Below are positions 12,047 to 21,885 of a stretch of DNA of 64,000 nt, piece after piece. Source of the stretch: Protula sp. h YS-2021 (Eukaryota > Annelida > Polychaeta > Sabellida > Serpulidae). The stretch spans positions 13,475,836 to 13,539,835 of the forward strand of contig OX457032.1 in assembly GCA_949752745.1 (NCBI GenBank), given 5' to 3'. The notes below the pieces were generated by a model. The model was not told where the DNA came from and made no database searches. It saw only the letters and a program-made list of their open reading frames with translations. Every line of letters starts with the position of its first letter. The first letter of the stretch is position 1. The position numbers and the translations under genes were made by a program.

Positions 12047-13143
12047 ATGTCGACGTGGAAAGACTACTTAACCAATATTTACTTTAAACCTGGTCAACCC
12101 GGGGCATTTGCTGGTCCTTACAAACTTTATCACATATTAAAAAACATGATCAACCAGTCACTCATTCACAAGTGAAGAAATGGTTGCAGGATCAAGATGC
12201 CTTCAGTTTACTACAACCTGTAAAATACAGGTTTAAAAGGCAAAGTGTCATTACACGTGGAATTGATGATATGTGGGATATTGATTTAGCTGACATGGGA
12301 AACATAGCTTCCTATAATGATGACACCCACTTTTTACTGGTTGTCATTGATGTGTTTTCCAAATATTTATGTGTGCAATAAATACCTAATAAATCACATA
12401 CCAGCGTCATAGAAGCCTTTCAAAAGATTTTTCATGAAACACAACGAAGACCACGAAGTCTAAGGTCGGATAAAGGAGCTGAATTTAAAAACAGATGGGT
12501 AAAAGCATTTTTAAACAAGGAGGGAATACATGCCTATACGACAAAGAATGAAACCAAAGACAACTTTGCTGAGAGAGTCATTCGTACTCTAAAGGGAATG
12601 ATGTATCGATATTTTCTACATAATCAAACTTATCGATATATGGACGTCCTTCCAGACTTAGTGTATAATTACAACCATAGACCTCATGGCTCCCTCCCTG
12701 ATAAGTATGCTCCTGCAGATATTCGTAAAGACATAGAATCGAAAGTGTGAAAGTATATGTATGTAGACAAATTGAAATTAAAACCAAAGAAGAAAAAACC
12801 CTACAAATTTAAAAATGGTGATCAGGTTCGCATTTCTCACATGAAATATGTATTTCAACGGGATTATCATATAAAGTGGACGCAAGAAGTCTTCATTATC
12901 ACACATCGCTGTAAGAAGCAAGGAATACACTTGTATCGTGTGAAAGACTTTTTGGATGAAGATATTGATGGACACTTCTATGAAGAACTGCAGAAAGTGA
13001 CAAAAGATATTGAATCAGTCTACAGAATTGAAAAGGTCTTGACAACACGAAAAAGACGAGGTGTTAAAGAATTATTTGTGAAGTGGTTAGGTTGGCCAAA
13101 GAAGTTTAACAGTTGGGTGAAAGAAACAGATATTCGAAAATGA
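12047..13143 (+). pseudogene. INT: Retroviral-type integrase with chromodomain (Polinton INT), broken
   Basis: Polinton/retrovirus integrases splice the linear element ends into target DNA. The gene starts at ATG 12047 with the family's N-terminal region ('FKPGQPGAFAGPYKL'). A one-base loss in an A-run near 12,150-12,156 shifts the frame; TAA at 12,379-12,381 and TGA at 12,748-12,750 are in-frame nonsense codons. All three catalytic acidic residues remain recognisable: Asp in 'DDMWDIDLADM' (about 12,262-12,297), Asp in 'LRSDKGAEF' (12,460-12,486) and Glu in 'NFAERVIRTL' (12,562-12,590). The C-terminal 45 residues ('YRIEKVLTTRKRRG' to 'FNSWVKETDI') form a chromodomain, as in chromoviral and many Polinton integrases. 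The stop overlaps the ATPase start (ATGA). Confidence 0.9.
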
Positions 13144-13799
13144 AGCATCCATTCACGTGTTTGGTCTCTGGACCTACAGGTAGTGGTAAAACTTCTCTAG
13201 TTAGAGAAATTCTAGAACAAAAGTTAATTAAACCCTCTGCAAAAACCATTTTATGGCTCTATGCAGCAGATCAGCCTTTGTATAAGGGAATGAAAGGTGT
13301 GAAATTTTACCAAGGTATTCCAGATAACATTGAAGAGCGTTTTAACCCGAAAAAACCAAACTTACTCATCATTGATGACTTAGTGACCAAATGTCATAGT
13401 GATGAGCGCATGACACGTCTCTTTAGTGTTGGCAGCAGTCATCATAATCTAAGCATTATTTTTATTGTGCATAATTTGTTTCATCATGGTAGAGAAATGC
13501 GAAATATTAGTTTGAATACACATTACATCATTCTGTTTAAAAATCCTAGAAACAGTCAACAAATAAGTACATTAGCGCGACAAATGTATATTTGAAAATC
13601 TCATTTTCTCATAGAAGCCTATCAAGATGCTACCAGCAAACCTCATGGCTATTTATTCATTGATTTGAAGCCGAAGACAAATGATCAACTGCGTATTCGT
13701 ACAGGCATTTTACCAAAAGATACACATTACGTATATGTTGATAAGGTAGCGTATGAACAAGAACCAAGTCACTTAACCATTCGCAGCCAAGATGTCTAA
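13140..13799 (+). pseudogene. ATP: Packaging ATPase (FtsK/HerA, A32-like), frameshifted near the C-terminus
   Basis: The start ATG at 13140 overlaps the integrase stop by four bases. The N-terminal frame (13,140-13,595) contains a Walker A motif GPTGSGKTS at residues 11-19 and a hydrophobic Walker B 'NLLIIDDLV' at about residues 78-86, with an 'IIFIVHNLF' sensor-like strand following. Near 13,580-13,600 the frame changes, and the last ~65 residues continue in another frame to the TAA at 13,797-13,799 ('GYLFIDLKPKT', 'RIRTGILP', typical of Polinton ATPases). In relatives it pumps genomic DNA into the capsid. The next ORF starts 8 nt before this stop. Confidence 0.9.
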
Positions 13800-14118
13800 A
13801 CGTATTCAAGCGAATCAACCTTTCCTTCACTTGCTCGCACGCAGCGGGCCTAAACGACGTAAATCCTTGCTACAACAAGCTACTAAGGAGGAATAAACTA
13901 GCTTGTTTGAAATTTGTTTGAATATATTGCGTAGACATTTACCCTTAAGCTCAAAAAGGTATAAGTTATTCAAGCTTGATTGTCATACCCTACGTGCACT
14001 GGCAGATAAGAAGATATCACTTCGAAGAAAAAAGAAGTTGGTTAATCAAAAAGGAGGATTTATTGGATCTATTGCTAAATTTGCATTACCCTTGCTAGCT
14101 CAGTTGCTGTTAAAATGA
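13792..14118 (+). pseudogene. Small conserved Polinton virion-type protein, one nonsense codon
   Basis: A single frame of 109 codons from ATG 13792 to TGA 14116-14118, interrupted only by TAA at 13,894-13,896. The N-terminus is basic ('ARSGPKRRKSLL'), the middle is helical with Cys ('FEICLNILRRHLPL'), followed by 'KKISLRRKKKLVNQKGG' and a C-terminal Gly/Leu hydrophobic helix (GFIGSIAKFALPLLAQ). This layout of basic region, 'KK.SL..KK.L..Q.GG' and hydrophobic tail is found in a short ORF between ATPase and capsid genes of many animal Polintons. It is likely a minor virion or membrane-active protein, but its role is not established. A homologue lies at 54,617-54,943. ATGA overlap with the next gene. 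Confidence 0.7.
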
Positions 14119-14701
14119 AACATACTTTGAAAATGGTTCTCATTCCTGAATATGAATATAAAATGTTGTTAGAAAACAAGGGAAAAGATGTTGAAATCAA
14201 AACGAAAGTGAATAAACTTTTACGTGGGAAACGAACTCGTGAAAAAGCAATAGAAATGTCTCAAGTGCTTGGACGTCATTTACGAACAAATCAATCACAA
14301 CAACAACGACAAAAGTCTGTTACAGCATCTAATGCAGAAAAATCAGAAAAGTCCCGACAGTTTCTAAATCATTTTCAACCTATTTATCATGTAAAACTAA
14401 CACAAATTCTGGCAGAACTTAAGAAATATGGTACGAGATGGACAGATAAAAATGAACTTGTTTTAAAAACGGGTACTGTCATTACAAATTCTAACATTAT
14501 TGATTTGTTGAAAGAAGCATTGGTTGTCACAAAAAGAAACGGCGAGAACCACCACGTGGTTGGAAGCAGTTTATTTAGGAAATTGTAGACGCTAATATTC
14601 CAAAAACAGTTTTTGGCAAAAAGAAGACTCGTGAAGATACTACAAAGGAGATACAACAACGTCAACAAAGGTTGTTTGCAGAAGGATGGGAAACTTTTTA
14701 A
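14115..14701 (+). pseudogene. Conserved Polinton ORF between ATPase and penton, frameshifted
   Basis: Starts at ATG 14115, overlapping the previous stop. The opening 'MVLIPEYEYKMLLE' and the later 'SNIIDLLKEAL' are recognisable hallmarks of a family found at this position in animal Polintons. Residues about 30-110 are charged and Gln-rich. The frame shifts around 14,540-14,560, after which the other frame continues through 'FIQEIVDANIPKTVF' to TAA 14,699-14,701. The homologue at 54,943-55,470 ends in the same way ('WETF'). Molecular function unknown to me; candidate virion component. Confidence 0.7.
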
Positions 14702-14948
14702 CATGGATTAAAGAGTTATGATGTTGTTGTTGTAAAGAAAATGAAAATAAAAATACTATCCTGTAAAAATTAGGTGTGTTAGTGCTTGTTGTCAGGGAGG
14801 AGTAGTAGATACCAATTTAGATCATATAGATAGCAATTTAGACAACAACGTAGATAGCAATGTAGAGAGTTAGGATGAAGAGTGTCACACATGAAGTAAT
14901 GTATATACATATCTAGTATATCTACATCACATAAACGATTTAGCTATC
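14702..14948. other. Intergenic spacer before the capsid genes
   Basis: 247 bp with ATAGATAGCAATTTAGA-type short repeats at 14,828-14,868 and an AT-rich stretch (TATATACATATCTAGTATAT, 14,900-14,920) about 30-50 bp before the penton ATG that may act as the late-gene promoter. Confidence 0.4.
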
Positions 14949-15685
14949 ATGGAGTCAACAAGTTTTTACATTACTTTACCAAGCAATGCTAGTATGAACT
15001 ATTATCCCAACAACAAGACTTCGTATTATCAAATTCGTATGCCTCGAACCATCTATCTGAACGGAAAATATGAAGTGGCTTTAGCTGAAATTCAATATCC
15101 ACATACATGGACAACCATGAGACATGGAATGGACAATTCTATTCAGTATCGACAACAACCACTGAATAATGTTGTTCTTGACACAATCAATATTCCTTAT
15201 GGTTACTACAGATCCACACAAGAGATATGTCATGCAGTTAATGAAGAAGCGACTAATTCTATGAAAGATGACCTTAAAGAAGCTATTCAGATAAAGTATG
15301 ATAAAATTAGACGACGCGTTTTTCTATTTCTAAATTACGGCTTTGAAGTGTCATTCTCCACTGGATTAGCTGGTATACTGAAACGTGTACAGCTGAACAT
15401 AAAGCCGATGTGAAACAGGGATTTTATACACTTTATGTGTACTGTAGTATTTGTGAGCCACAAGTTGTTGGTGATTATTATGTTCCTTTGCTACGTTCTG
15501 TTGGAATACAAGGACATGATGGAGACATTATCATGAAAAGTTATGGAGAACCTCATTATGTTCCTGTAAACACATCCAAATTTGACGTGATAGAAATGAA
15601 TATTAAGGATGACACAGGCCATAATGTTCCATTTCAAACTGGAAAGGTGATCTGTAAACTTCATTTTCGACCAAAAGCATTATGA
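14949..15685 (+). pseudogene. Penton-like minor capsid protein (single jelly roll), one frameshift
   Basis: ATG 14949 opens with 'STSFYITLPSNASMNYYPNN', the signature start of Polinton minor capsid (penton) proteins. 'ALAEIQYPHTW' follows at about residues 46-56. The first frame ends at 15413; the natural frame continues in 15,410-15,685 with 'GFYTLYVYCSI', 'VGDYYVPLLRSV', 'VPFQTGKVICKLHF'. The break lies near 15,385-15,412. About 245 residues in all, normal for the family. The penton forms the icosahedral vertices. It is followed by an ATGA overlap with the pVI-like gene. The corresponding gene is deleted from element 2. Confidence 0.9.
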
Positions 15686-16011
15686 AAGCATACACACACA
15701 ATCCATCTATATATCGCAACCATTTCCTTCGTCAAATGGGTGGAGAATTACCAGGATTTAAAGGAGCGCGAATACAATATGGAGATGGTATTGGTTCAAT
15801 ACTGAGATCATTGGCTCGAAAAGCTATTCCACTGCTTAAGACAGGGTATAAAATCGCTGCACCACATCTTAAAAGGGCTGCAAAAGATATCGCGAAAGAT
15901 GTTACAGGTCGAGTAGCACAACGTATGTTTGGTGGTGGGTTACGAGGACAAAAGAGAGCGAAACGAGCAAAACGTGTCAGAAGGCGAAAGGCAGCTAAAC
16001 GGATAACATAA
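15682..16011 (+). CDS. pVI-like basic virion protein, 109 aa, intact
   Basis: Starts within the penton stop (ATGA). The N-terminus carries 'MGGELPGFKGARIQYGDGIG', like the Gly-rich start of Polinton/adintovirus proteins located between penton and major capsid genes. Residues 36-70 are an amphipathic Lys/Leu/Ala helix ('SILRSLARKAIPLLK'), and the tail is strongly basic ('KRAKRAKRVRRRKAAKR'). By position and layout it corresponds to the adenovirus pVI / Polinton minor virion protein thought to contact DNA or membranes. There are no breaks. A capsid-protease cleavage site may be present near the GG motifs, but that is inference. Confidence 0.7.
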   Translation: MKAYTHNPSIYRNHFLRQMGGELPGFKGARIQYGDGIGSILRSLARKAIPLLKTGYKIAAPHLKRAAKDIAKDVTGRVAQRMFGGGLRGQKRAKRAKRVRRRKAAKRIT

Positions 16012-16038
16012 AAAACATAAGAAAGATATTTTTTAATC

Positions 16039-17400
16039 ATGTCTTTAATTCATAATCATTCTTGTGAATGTAGCCTTTCTCCATTAGAATGGTTTCACAT
16101 ACCACCAACGAAAACTGCTGTAGAAAAAAGTTATAATGTAGACTATCAACCAATGACTACCATTAGAGAGGGTGCTCCAATAGAATTCTACATTCCTGCG
16201 AGTACAGAAGAATATCTAGATTTAAAGAACAGTAAACTCCATATTGTATGTCGCATTGTAAAGGCTGATGGAACACTGTGTGGTGTAGATGACAACGTGT
16301 CATGTATCAATGATTTGTTTAATGGGTTATGGTCTAATATTGAACTATTTCTAAATGATCGTTTGATATCACATAGTAACAATACCCATGGTTATACCAG
16401 CATCATATCTCATCTCATTCATGACTCGGAAGAAAGTCTCAATTCTGAGCGCTCTATCCATCTTTAAAGATACTGCCGGGTCAATGAATACTCATGAGGT
16501 GAAAAGACCTAATCATAAAAGATATGTATCAGGTTTTCATGTAAATGCTAATGGTGACCAATTACTTGAAACAGGAAATAATGGTTTACATAATCGCTAT
16601 TTGTATACACGTCTAAGCTGTGAGTTTATGCTTACAGGTGGTTTAAGGGTAGATTTGCTTGAGCAGGATCGTTATCTTCCCAATGGTGTTAGTATGAAAT
16701 TACGTTTACATAGACAAAAAGATGGATATGTATTAATGGCTGCAAATAATGGTTTTAAAGTAGAAGTGAGAGAAGCGTTTTTAACCATTCGCAAAGTGAG
16801 GGTTAGTCCAGGTATTCAGTTGGGACATGCAGAGGCATTGATGAAAAGTCCTGCTAAGTTTACTATTAATAGAAAAGAGTGTAAAGTTTTAGCTATTCCA
16901 ACTGGATTTCAATCTTTTGTGAAAGATAGCATCTTTTCAGGCCAATTACCAAAACGTTTTGTCATTGGAATGGTTCATAAATGAATCCCTTGCTGGAACA
17001 GTATTGAGAAATCCATACAATTTTGAACATTTTAATCTTAACTTTATGCAGCTTTACTCTGATGGTGAACCAGTCCTATCCAAACCTCTCAAGCTTGATA
17101 TAAACAAGGCAAATATCTTGATGCTTTTGAAACTCTTTACAAATCTTTTGATAGATTGGATGGTGAGAAAAGTTCCATTATAAAACGGGAAGATTGGTCT
17201 AGAGGCTATTTTCTTTTGACTTAACACCTGATTATGATGGTGCTGATCATTATGCCCTTATCAAACATGGGAATTTGAGACTAGAAATGAATTTTGCTGG
17301 TGCCTTGCAAAATACAGTCAATGTTATAGTGTATGCTGAATTTGATAACATTGTTAAAATAAGTGCAAATCGTAGCATTCAATTCGACTACCAGTCATGA
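16039..17400 (+). pseudogene. Major capsid protein (double jelly roll), at least four frameshifts
   Basis: ATG 16039 opens with an N-terminal region of the Polinton major capsid family (the family often annotated as F54H12.2-like in animal genomes): 'EWFHIPPTKTAVEKSYNVDY', 'PIEFYIPASTEEYLDL', 'NDLFNGLWSNIELFLND'. The natural frame then moves near 16,440-16,470, near 16,970-16,985, near 17,095-17,115 and near 17,205-17,220. Downstream hallmarks are 'DLLEQDRYLPNGVSMKLRL', 'NPYNFEHFNLNF' and a terminal 'IKHGNLRLEMNFAG'. The last frame ends at TGA 17,398-17,400, overlapping the protease start. About 450 codons in total, a usual length. Because of the breaks no functional capsomer can be made. Confidence 0.92.
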
Positions 17401-17834
17401 ACACGAAGCAGATAGAAGCCATCCTATCCCATGATGCCACGACAAAAGACTTGTTTCAAGGTGTGTTTGCCATGGACCAGTTACCATCTTTACAACGCGG
17501 TGCATATGTCATCAACACAGACGATCATGATGAGCCAGGAGAGCATTGGGTGGCAGTATATTATGACGAAGACCCTGCAGAATATTTTGACACTTATGGA
17601 CTTTTACCAATAGACAGTCGTTTGAATAAATTTTTAAAGTTTAATTTCGTTTATAATTCAGTTCCTTTACAAACACCGATATCCTCTACATGTGGATTTT
17701 ATTGTGTGTATTATATAATTCAAAGAGCTCGAGGACATAGTCCTTTTGAAATCATTGATGTATTAAGAAGAAGTGATGGTGATTTTGTTGTAAAGGATTT
17801 TGTATATAGACATTATAAACCATTATTTTATTGA
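17397..17834 (+). CDS. PRO: Adenain-like cysteine protease (Ulp1/C5-type), intact
   Basis: 145 aa from the ATGA overlap at 17397. The catalytic triad is visible: His50 in 'PGEHWVAVY', Asp65 in 'YFDTYG' and Cys99 in 'SSTCGFYC', with Gln92 as the likely oxyanion-hole residue. In adenoviruses, virophages and Polintons this enzyme matures capsid precursor proteins. It is shorter than adenovirus adenain but within the Polinton range. It is the only larger replication/morphogenesis gene of element 1 with no visible break. Two poly(A)-signal-like AATAAA/TTTATT stretches follow. No counterpart survives in element 2. Confidence 0.92.
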   Translation: MNTKQIEAILSHDATTKDLFQGVFAMDQLPSLQRGAYVINTDDHDEPGEHWVAVYYDEDPAEYFDTYGLLPIDSRLNKFLKFNFVYNSVPLQTPISSTCGFYCVYYIIQRARGHSPFEIIDVLRRSDGDFVVKDFVYRHYKPLFY

Positions 17835-18063
17835 TGTTGTATTAGTTAAGTTGTATTAGTTAAGTTGTTGGTAACTGTTAATTTTATTATGGATATTGCA
17901 AATAAACAAGACAGTTTTATACAACATTCTTTTTTATTGTGTTATACATTATTTACATTTTAACAATTATTTTACATTAAACTTTTATTTCACAAATACA
18001 TTCAATACATCGATAAACAAATGCCATTCATACCAATCTAAATTAATATATGTATCATAGACA
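17835..18063. terminator. Convergent 3' region with poly(A) signals
   Basis: AATAAA at about 17,901-17,906 serves the plus-strand protease transcript. TTTATT copies near 17,932 and 17,985 would serve a minus-strand transcript. A short direct repeat GTATTAGTTAAGTTG lies at 17,839-17,867. The layout fits a convergent pair, as between capsid genes and polymerase B in Polintons. Confidence 0.45.
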
Positions 18064-18249
18064 TTACACCCACGTTTGAAGATTGCGTTTCGAAGATTGT
18101 TTGGTTCTGCTTGGCGCAGTGGGCACAGTTTCATCTAAAAGGGTTCTAAGGCATTTCACTGTGGATATGTACTCAATAAAAGTTGGGATGTAGCACCTAG
18201 TCAGCGTCACAGTAGAGATAAGCATCTCATAGCGAGATATAGAAGGCAT
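18064..18249 (-). CDS. Possible small minus-strand ORF at the right of element 1
   Basis: 61 codons from ATG 18249, rich in Ser/Thr with a few Cys. It lies convergent to the protease, where element 2 has its minus-strand genes. No similarity recognised; it may be the remnant end of a deleted gene or chance. Confidence 0.25.
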   Translation of the reverse strand: MPSISRYEMLISTVTLTRCYIPTFIEYISTVKCLRTLLDETVPTAPSRTKQSSKRNLQTWV

Positions 18250-21220
18250 TTTATGCTATTTGACTATCAAAGGCACGTTGGTGGGTTCGTATTTTGCGAA
18301 AGACCAATGAACTCACCGCTGCGGGTGTTCTCTCACTGTAGTAATGAGCAGGTTTATCAAAGCTTTCTCAATGGCAGTTCTCAGTATTCGTTTGCATTTG
18401 TTGAGACCCCTTTCTCAACGAGGATAACAACCTGTTTGAATAACACTTAAAACAAAAAAACTTCAAATGTACAAGAAAAGGCTTCTCTTGATCCACCAGT
18501 AGTTTTTCTTGATCCGGCAATTTTATGCTGCTAGTACATAAATAAAATACTATCTTAATCATTTTCTTCGTGTTGTATCAGTTGTTTTGCTATGGGTATA
18601 TTCTTTACAGAACTTTTTTTCTTGTCAAAAGCCATTGTTTGTAGCATTTGTTTGTTTATCGTTTTATGGTTTTTTATAAATAATTAATAAGAGCAAAGTG
18701 TAATTAGTTATTCTTTTTGCATTTTTGTTGTCTTGTACTTTATGTGGTACACTATATAGCCGTCAGATGGCCGTCGTTTGAACGATAAAAACAAAGATGT
18801 TGCTGCAAGGAAAAAACCATTTTAATGTAATAGAAAAAAAGAAACACCCATTTCGATGCAGAGAATAAAGTTGAACTTGGGGACGCAAAGAAAATGTATA
18901 CGAATAGTTTTGAAATGTTACATTACTTTAGTAAGCAAATTTCTTCCCATAGCCTCAGTGTTTATGAGTCCAACCTGTATGAGACCCGAATACTCTAAGA
19001 GATTGTGAAATTTGGATGTATATTTCTTAGCTTATATATTTTGCGACACGAAATCTAAGCGAAAGTCATTATAACATGAATGCTGTTTCCGACGACAGAT
19101 GCGACGTTTGTGACGTCAGCGGCGATTAACTAAAAAACAATAAAATAATGACTTAAGTTATTCAACATAAAATGGTAAATATTAATTCGTGTTATTAAAA
19201 CAATCCGAAACAAGTTAACTACAGTTGATCCTTTCTAAAATGCCTCAATGTATCTTTTCAATATCACAGTTAGCACATTTAGACATTCATCTAATTGATC
19301 TAATTTACGCACATTGACATGAGAGCGCTTTTAAATCTATCTCTATTGATAGTTAATTAATTAATAATTTTATTAATCAAAATCAGAACGTTGTAAAATA
19401 CTCACCATGTTTCGGCATTTAGGTTCATGATAACTTAAAAATTGTCTTCAGATTCAAATGTCATGCCAAAGCATATCGTATTTTCATACAATTAAGTATG
19501 TCGGATTTTAAAACAATTAAGTATGTCGTATATGAATACCTAATCTTCATTAATTTCGTAATAAAATGCTAAAGAATGGTAATTGCAAAGCATCATATAT
19601 TTTCAACTGATGGCTGGAACGACAGGTTTTGGAAACAAAAATGACACATTATTTCACAATTAGCTGTTGGAAATTTAGTCTGACTATGGTGAATGTTATC
19701 AAAGAACGTACAGGTCATATTGAGTTCAGGGTAAGTTTGAAGAACAAACACCGAGTAACAGGTTTAAATTAATGGATTTTTAATTTAAACAAGTTGAAAC
19801 ATAGAATTTTAGCTTCGTTACAAAACAAAGCTTCCCAGGAAAATTCTTCTTCTTTAAATGACTTGACGGCAGCTCACTTTAGTGCATCTTATGCTTGCAT
19901 TTACTGATAAAAAAAAATTAAAAAAAGCAACCAGGCATTTTTGGCCGTTGTACTCTCAAGTCAGTATCGACCAGTCACCCCTCCCCCATGCACCCAAGCT
20001 GAAAAAGGCAGTCTGCAATTCTGGTAGAGGTGCGGCAAAACGCTCTGCGATTTTTGTCCTGACATTTTGCCTTGAATATATCTGGATCGTATGTAATGAA
20101 TCACATTGTGTTGTTTACACTTTTTGTCTGTTCTGTTATGTGGGTTGTCTTCCTTGTTGGTGGAGCTAGTTTTCATATGCTTAAATTGATCTTCAGTAAC
20201 GTGTTTCTTTTATTTAGCCTATATGAATTAATAGTTTTAACCCTGTGTAGATTCACTTAGCGCAGTTGCTGTAGACCAGCAAGCCTCGCTAATAAACCAC
20301 TCTAGAGTGGCTGTGGGAACCAATTTACAGTTGCTGTTCAAATAACGCCTTCCTCCAATAACTTGTTTTTTTTTCTTGACAGTATCATAATCCGCCAATA
20401 GAATTTTGCTGTTCTATTTCAAAATGAAACCGGTTCCCGTCATGCTTTTTTTGCATCCGATTTAACGTCAGTTTAAGAACCTCGGATCATTTGACATCAT
20501 GATTCCACCGAATTCGTTGTTAAAAAACATATGATCTTTGAAAAAATCTGCCTGTTATATACAAGCACAAAGCGGAAAAAATATTTTAAGAAGCAGTTCC
20601 TTTCATTTATTAGGACTATTTCTGCGGAATCCCCAGTGGATTTGCAGCTTAAAAAATTCTAATAACAGGTGGAACTCACAAAGAGGTTAGCCGCTCAATA
20701 ACAACGCGGGGAAGTAAGGGTGCAGATTAAATTGCGTTGCTATTCTACAGCAAACCTCTACAGCGGTTCGGTGAATAAATCCTTTCAGAGGTCAATTGTT
20801 ATATAACAACGGCTAAAATTGTTATTTACATATAAAACATTGCCGTGTGTTTTGCCTTTTTGTATTTTGCGTTTCATTTCTAGTAGTGAACAGGAAACCA
20901 GGGTTTTGTTATGATTTTTGGCGGGAGAAGTCGTTCTCGTACATTTTCCGGGATAATCGTGCCCCACGAGAATACAAGAAGTGATTGATTGATCCAAAAT
21001 CAGGTAAGTGTTTTGCCTTAACTTCGTGAATCATTGATCGATTTAACAAAAGTATGCATTTAGAGGTTGACAAATAGCAATTTCGATACGATTGTGAGTT
21101 CTTGTACAAGTTCAAAAGAAAGCTGGTAGAATGGTATTTTTGACGTGGATAGACTGAAGCCCACTGGGCTCAGTTTTCTATTATAAATCCTTAGCATACA
21201 TAATTTTGCCTCGTCACAGT
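18250..21220. other. 3-kb AT-rich non-coding stretch
   Basis: No coding sequence is supported on either strand; I looked specifically for polymerase B motifs and found none. TTAATTAATTAATAATTTTATTAA at 19,353-19,376 is a notable AT palindrome-like stretch. Short frames at 19,882-20,260 and 20,785-21,115 have no recognisable content. Confidence 0.5.
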
Positions 21221-21224
21221 TAGT

Positions 21225-21385
21225 CAGTGGTTTGTCAAGAACTTGTCAAGTGATTGCCAGTTTGACAAGTTTGACCTCGTCAGGGTCTTGACGAGTTTCT
21301 GACCAATGCCTTGTCACACCATGACAAACACTTGTCGCAAACTTGTCAGAAACTTGTCACAAATTTGTCAAGTATTCCGTCATCA
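21225..21385. repeat. CTTGTCA/TTGACAAG short-repeat cluster, left flank
   Basis: At least a dozen degenerate copies of (A)CTTGTCA or TTGACAAG within 160 bp, with smaller clusters again at 21,766-21,820. A matching cluster, mostly in the opposite sense, lies at 24,145-24,570. Together they flank the inverted-repeat element at 21,886-23,240. Confidence 0.75.
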
Positions 21386-21885
21386 CTACGTCTCATCCTT
21401 TCAAAACAACAAATCTCGTTTTGAGATTTCTTACGTCTTAATGAATATTACTAGAAGTTTCAAATTATCATGACTTAAAAATACATTTAATTGATAAACC
21501 ATAATGTAAGTACACGAATCATATGTTTTGAAATAAATTGTGATGTTTGTAAAATGCTTGTGAAATTTGTTGAAATGTTATTATCGCCCAATATTCCGAT
21601 AAATAATGTTTACTTTGTACTTATTGACATTTAATCGAAAAAGGGTGAATGGTTTCGATTATTTTAATGTTTAATATAACAAAACCTGAGGGCATAACTA
21701 CCAGAATCTGCAGCATACCTGTGCATAAGTAAACCAGGTGCAATACATATATTATAATATTGCAAAACTTTCAGAAACTTGTCACAAAATTGTCAGAAAC
21801 TTGTCATTACTTTGTCAAGCTGACCATTTTGATGGAAAGGACTGACCTTGGAATTTCAGACCTTACGATGTTTTCGCCGGGAACT

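Larger units (their letters stand above)
7880..18249 (+). mobile_element. Maverick/Polinton-type element 1 (virus-like DNA transposon), decayed
   Basis: The coordinates are the coding extent, because I could not identify terminal inverted repeats. The gene set is diagnostic: retroviral-type integrase with chromodomain, FtsK/A32-like packaging ATPase, single-jelly-roll penton-like protein, double-jelly-roll major capsid protein and adenain-like cysteine protease, in the order usual for Polintons and adintoviruses. Integrase, ATPase, penton and capsid genes each carry one or more frameshifts or stops, so the copy cannot be producing virions or transposing on its own. The protein-primed DNA polymerase B expected in this family is absent; the equivalent position in element 2 (convergent, beyond the capsid genes) holds only a small minus-strand ORF here. 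The left flank of the gene row carries C-rich tracts. Confidence 0.93.

Noticed and set aside
10864..17834. Bacterial or phage contamination, because genes overlap by ATGA
   Set aside because: The genes belong to the animal Maverick/Polinton set, the flanks show intron-containing and transposon-rich metazoan DNA, and no Shine-Dalgarno pattern is evident.
18250..21220. Polymerase B of element 1
   Set aside because: No exonuclease, DxxxLYG, or DTD-type motif could be read on either strand.
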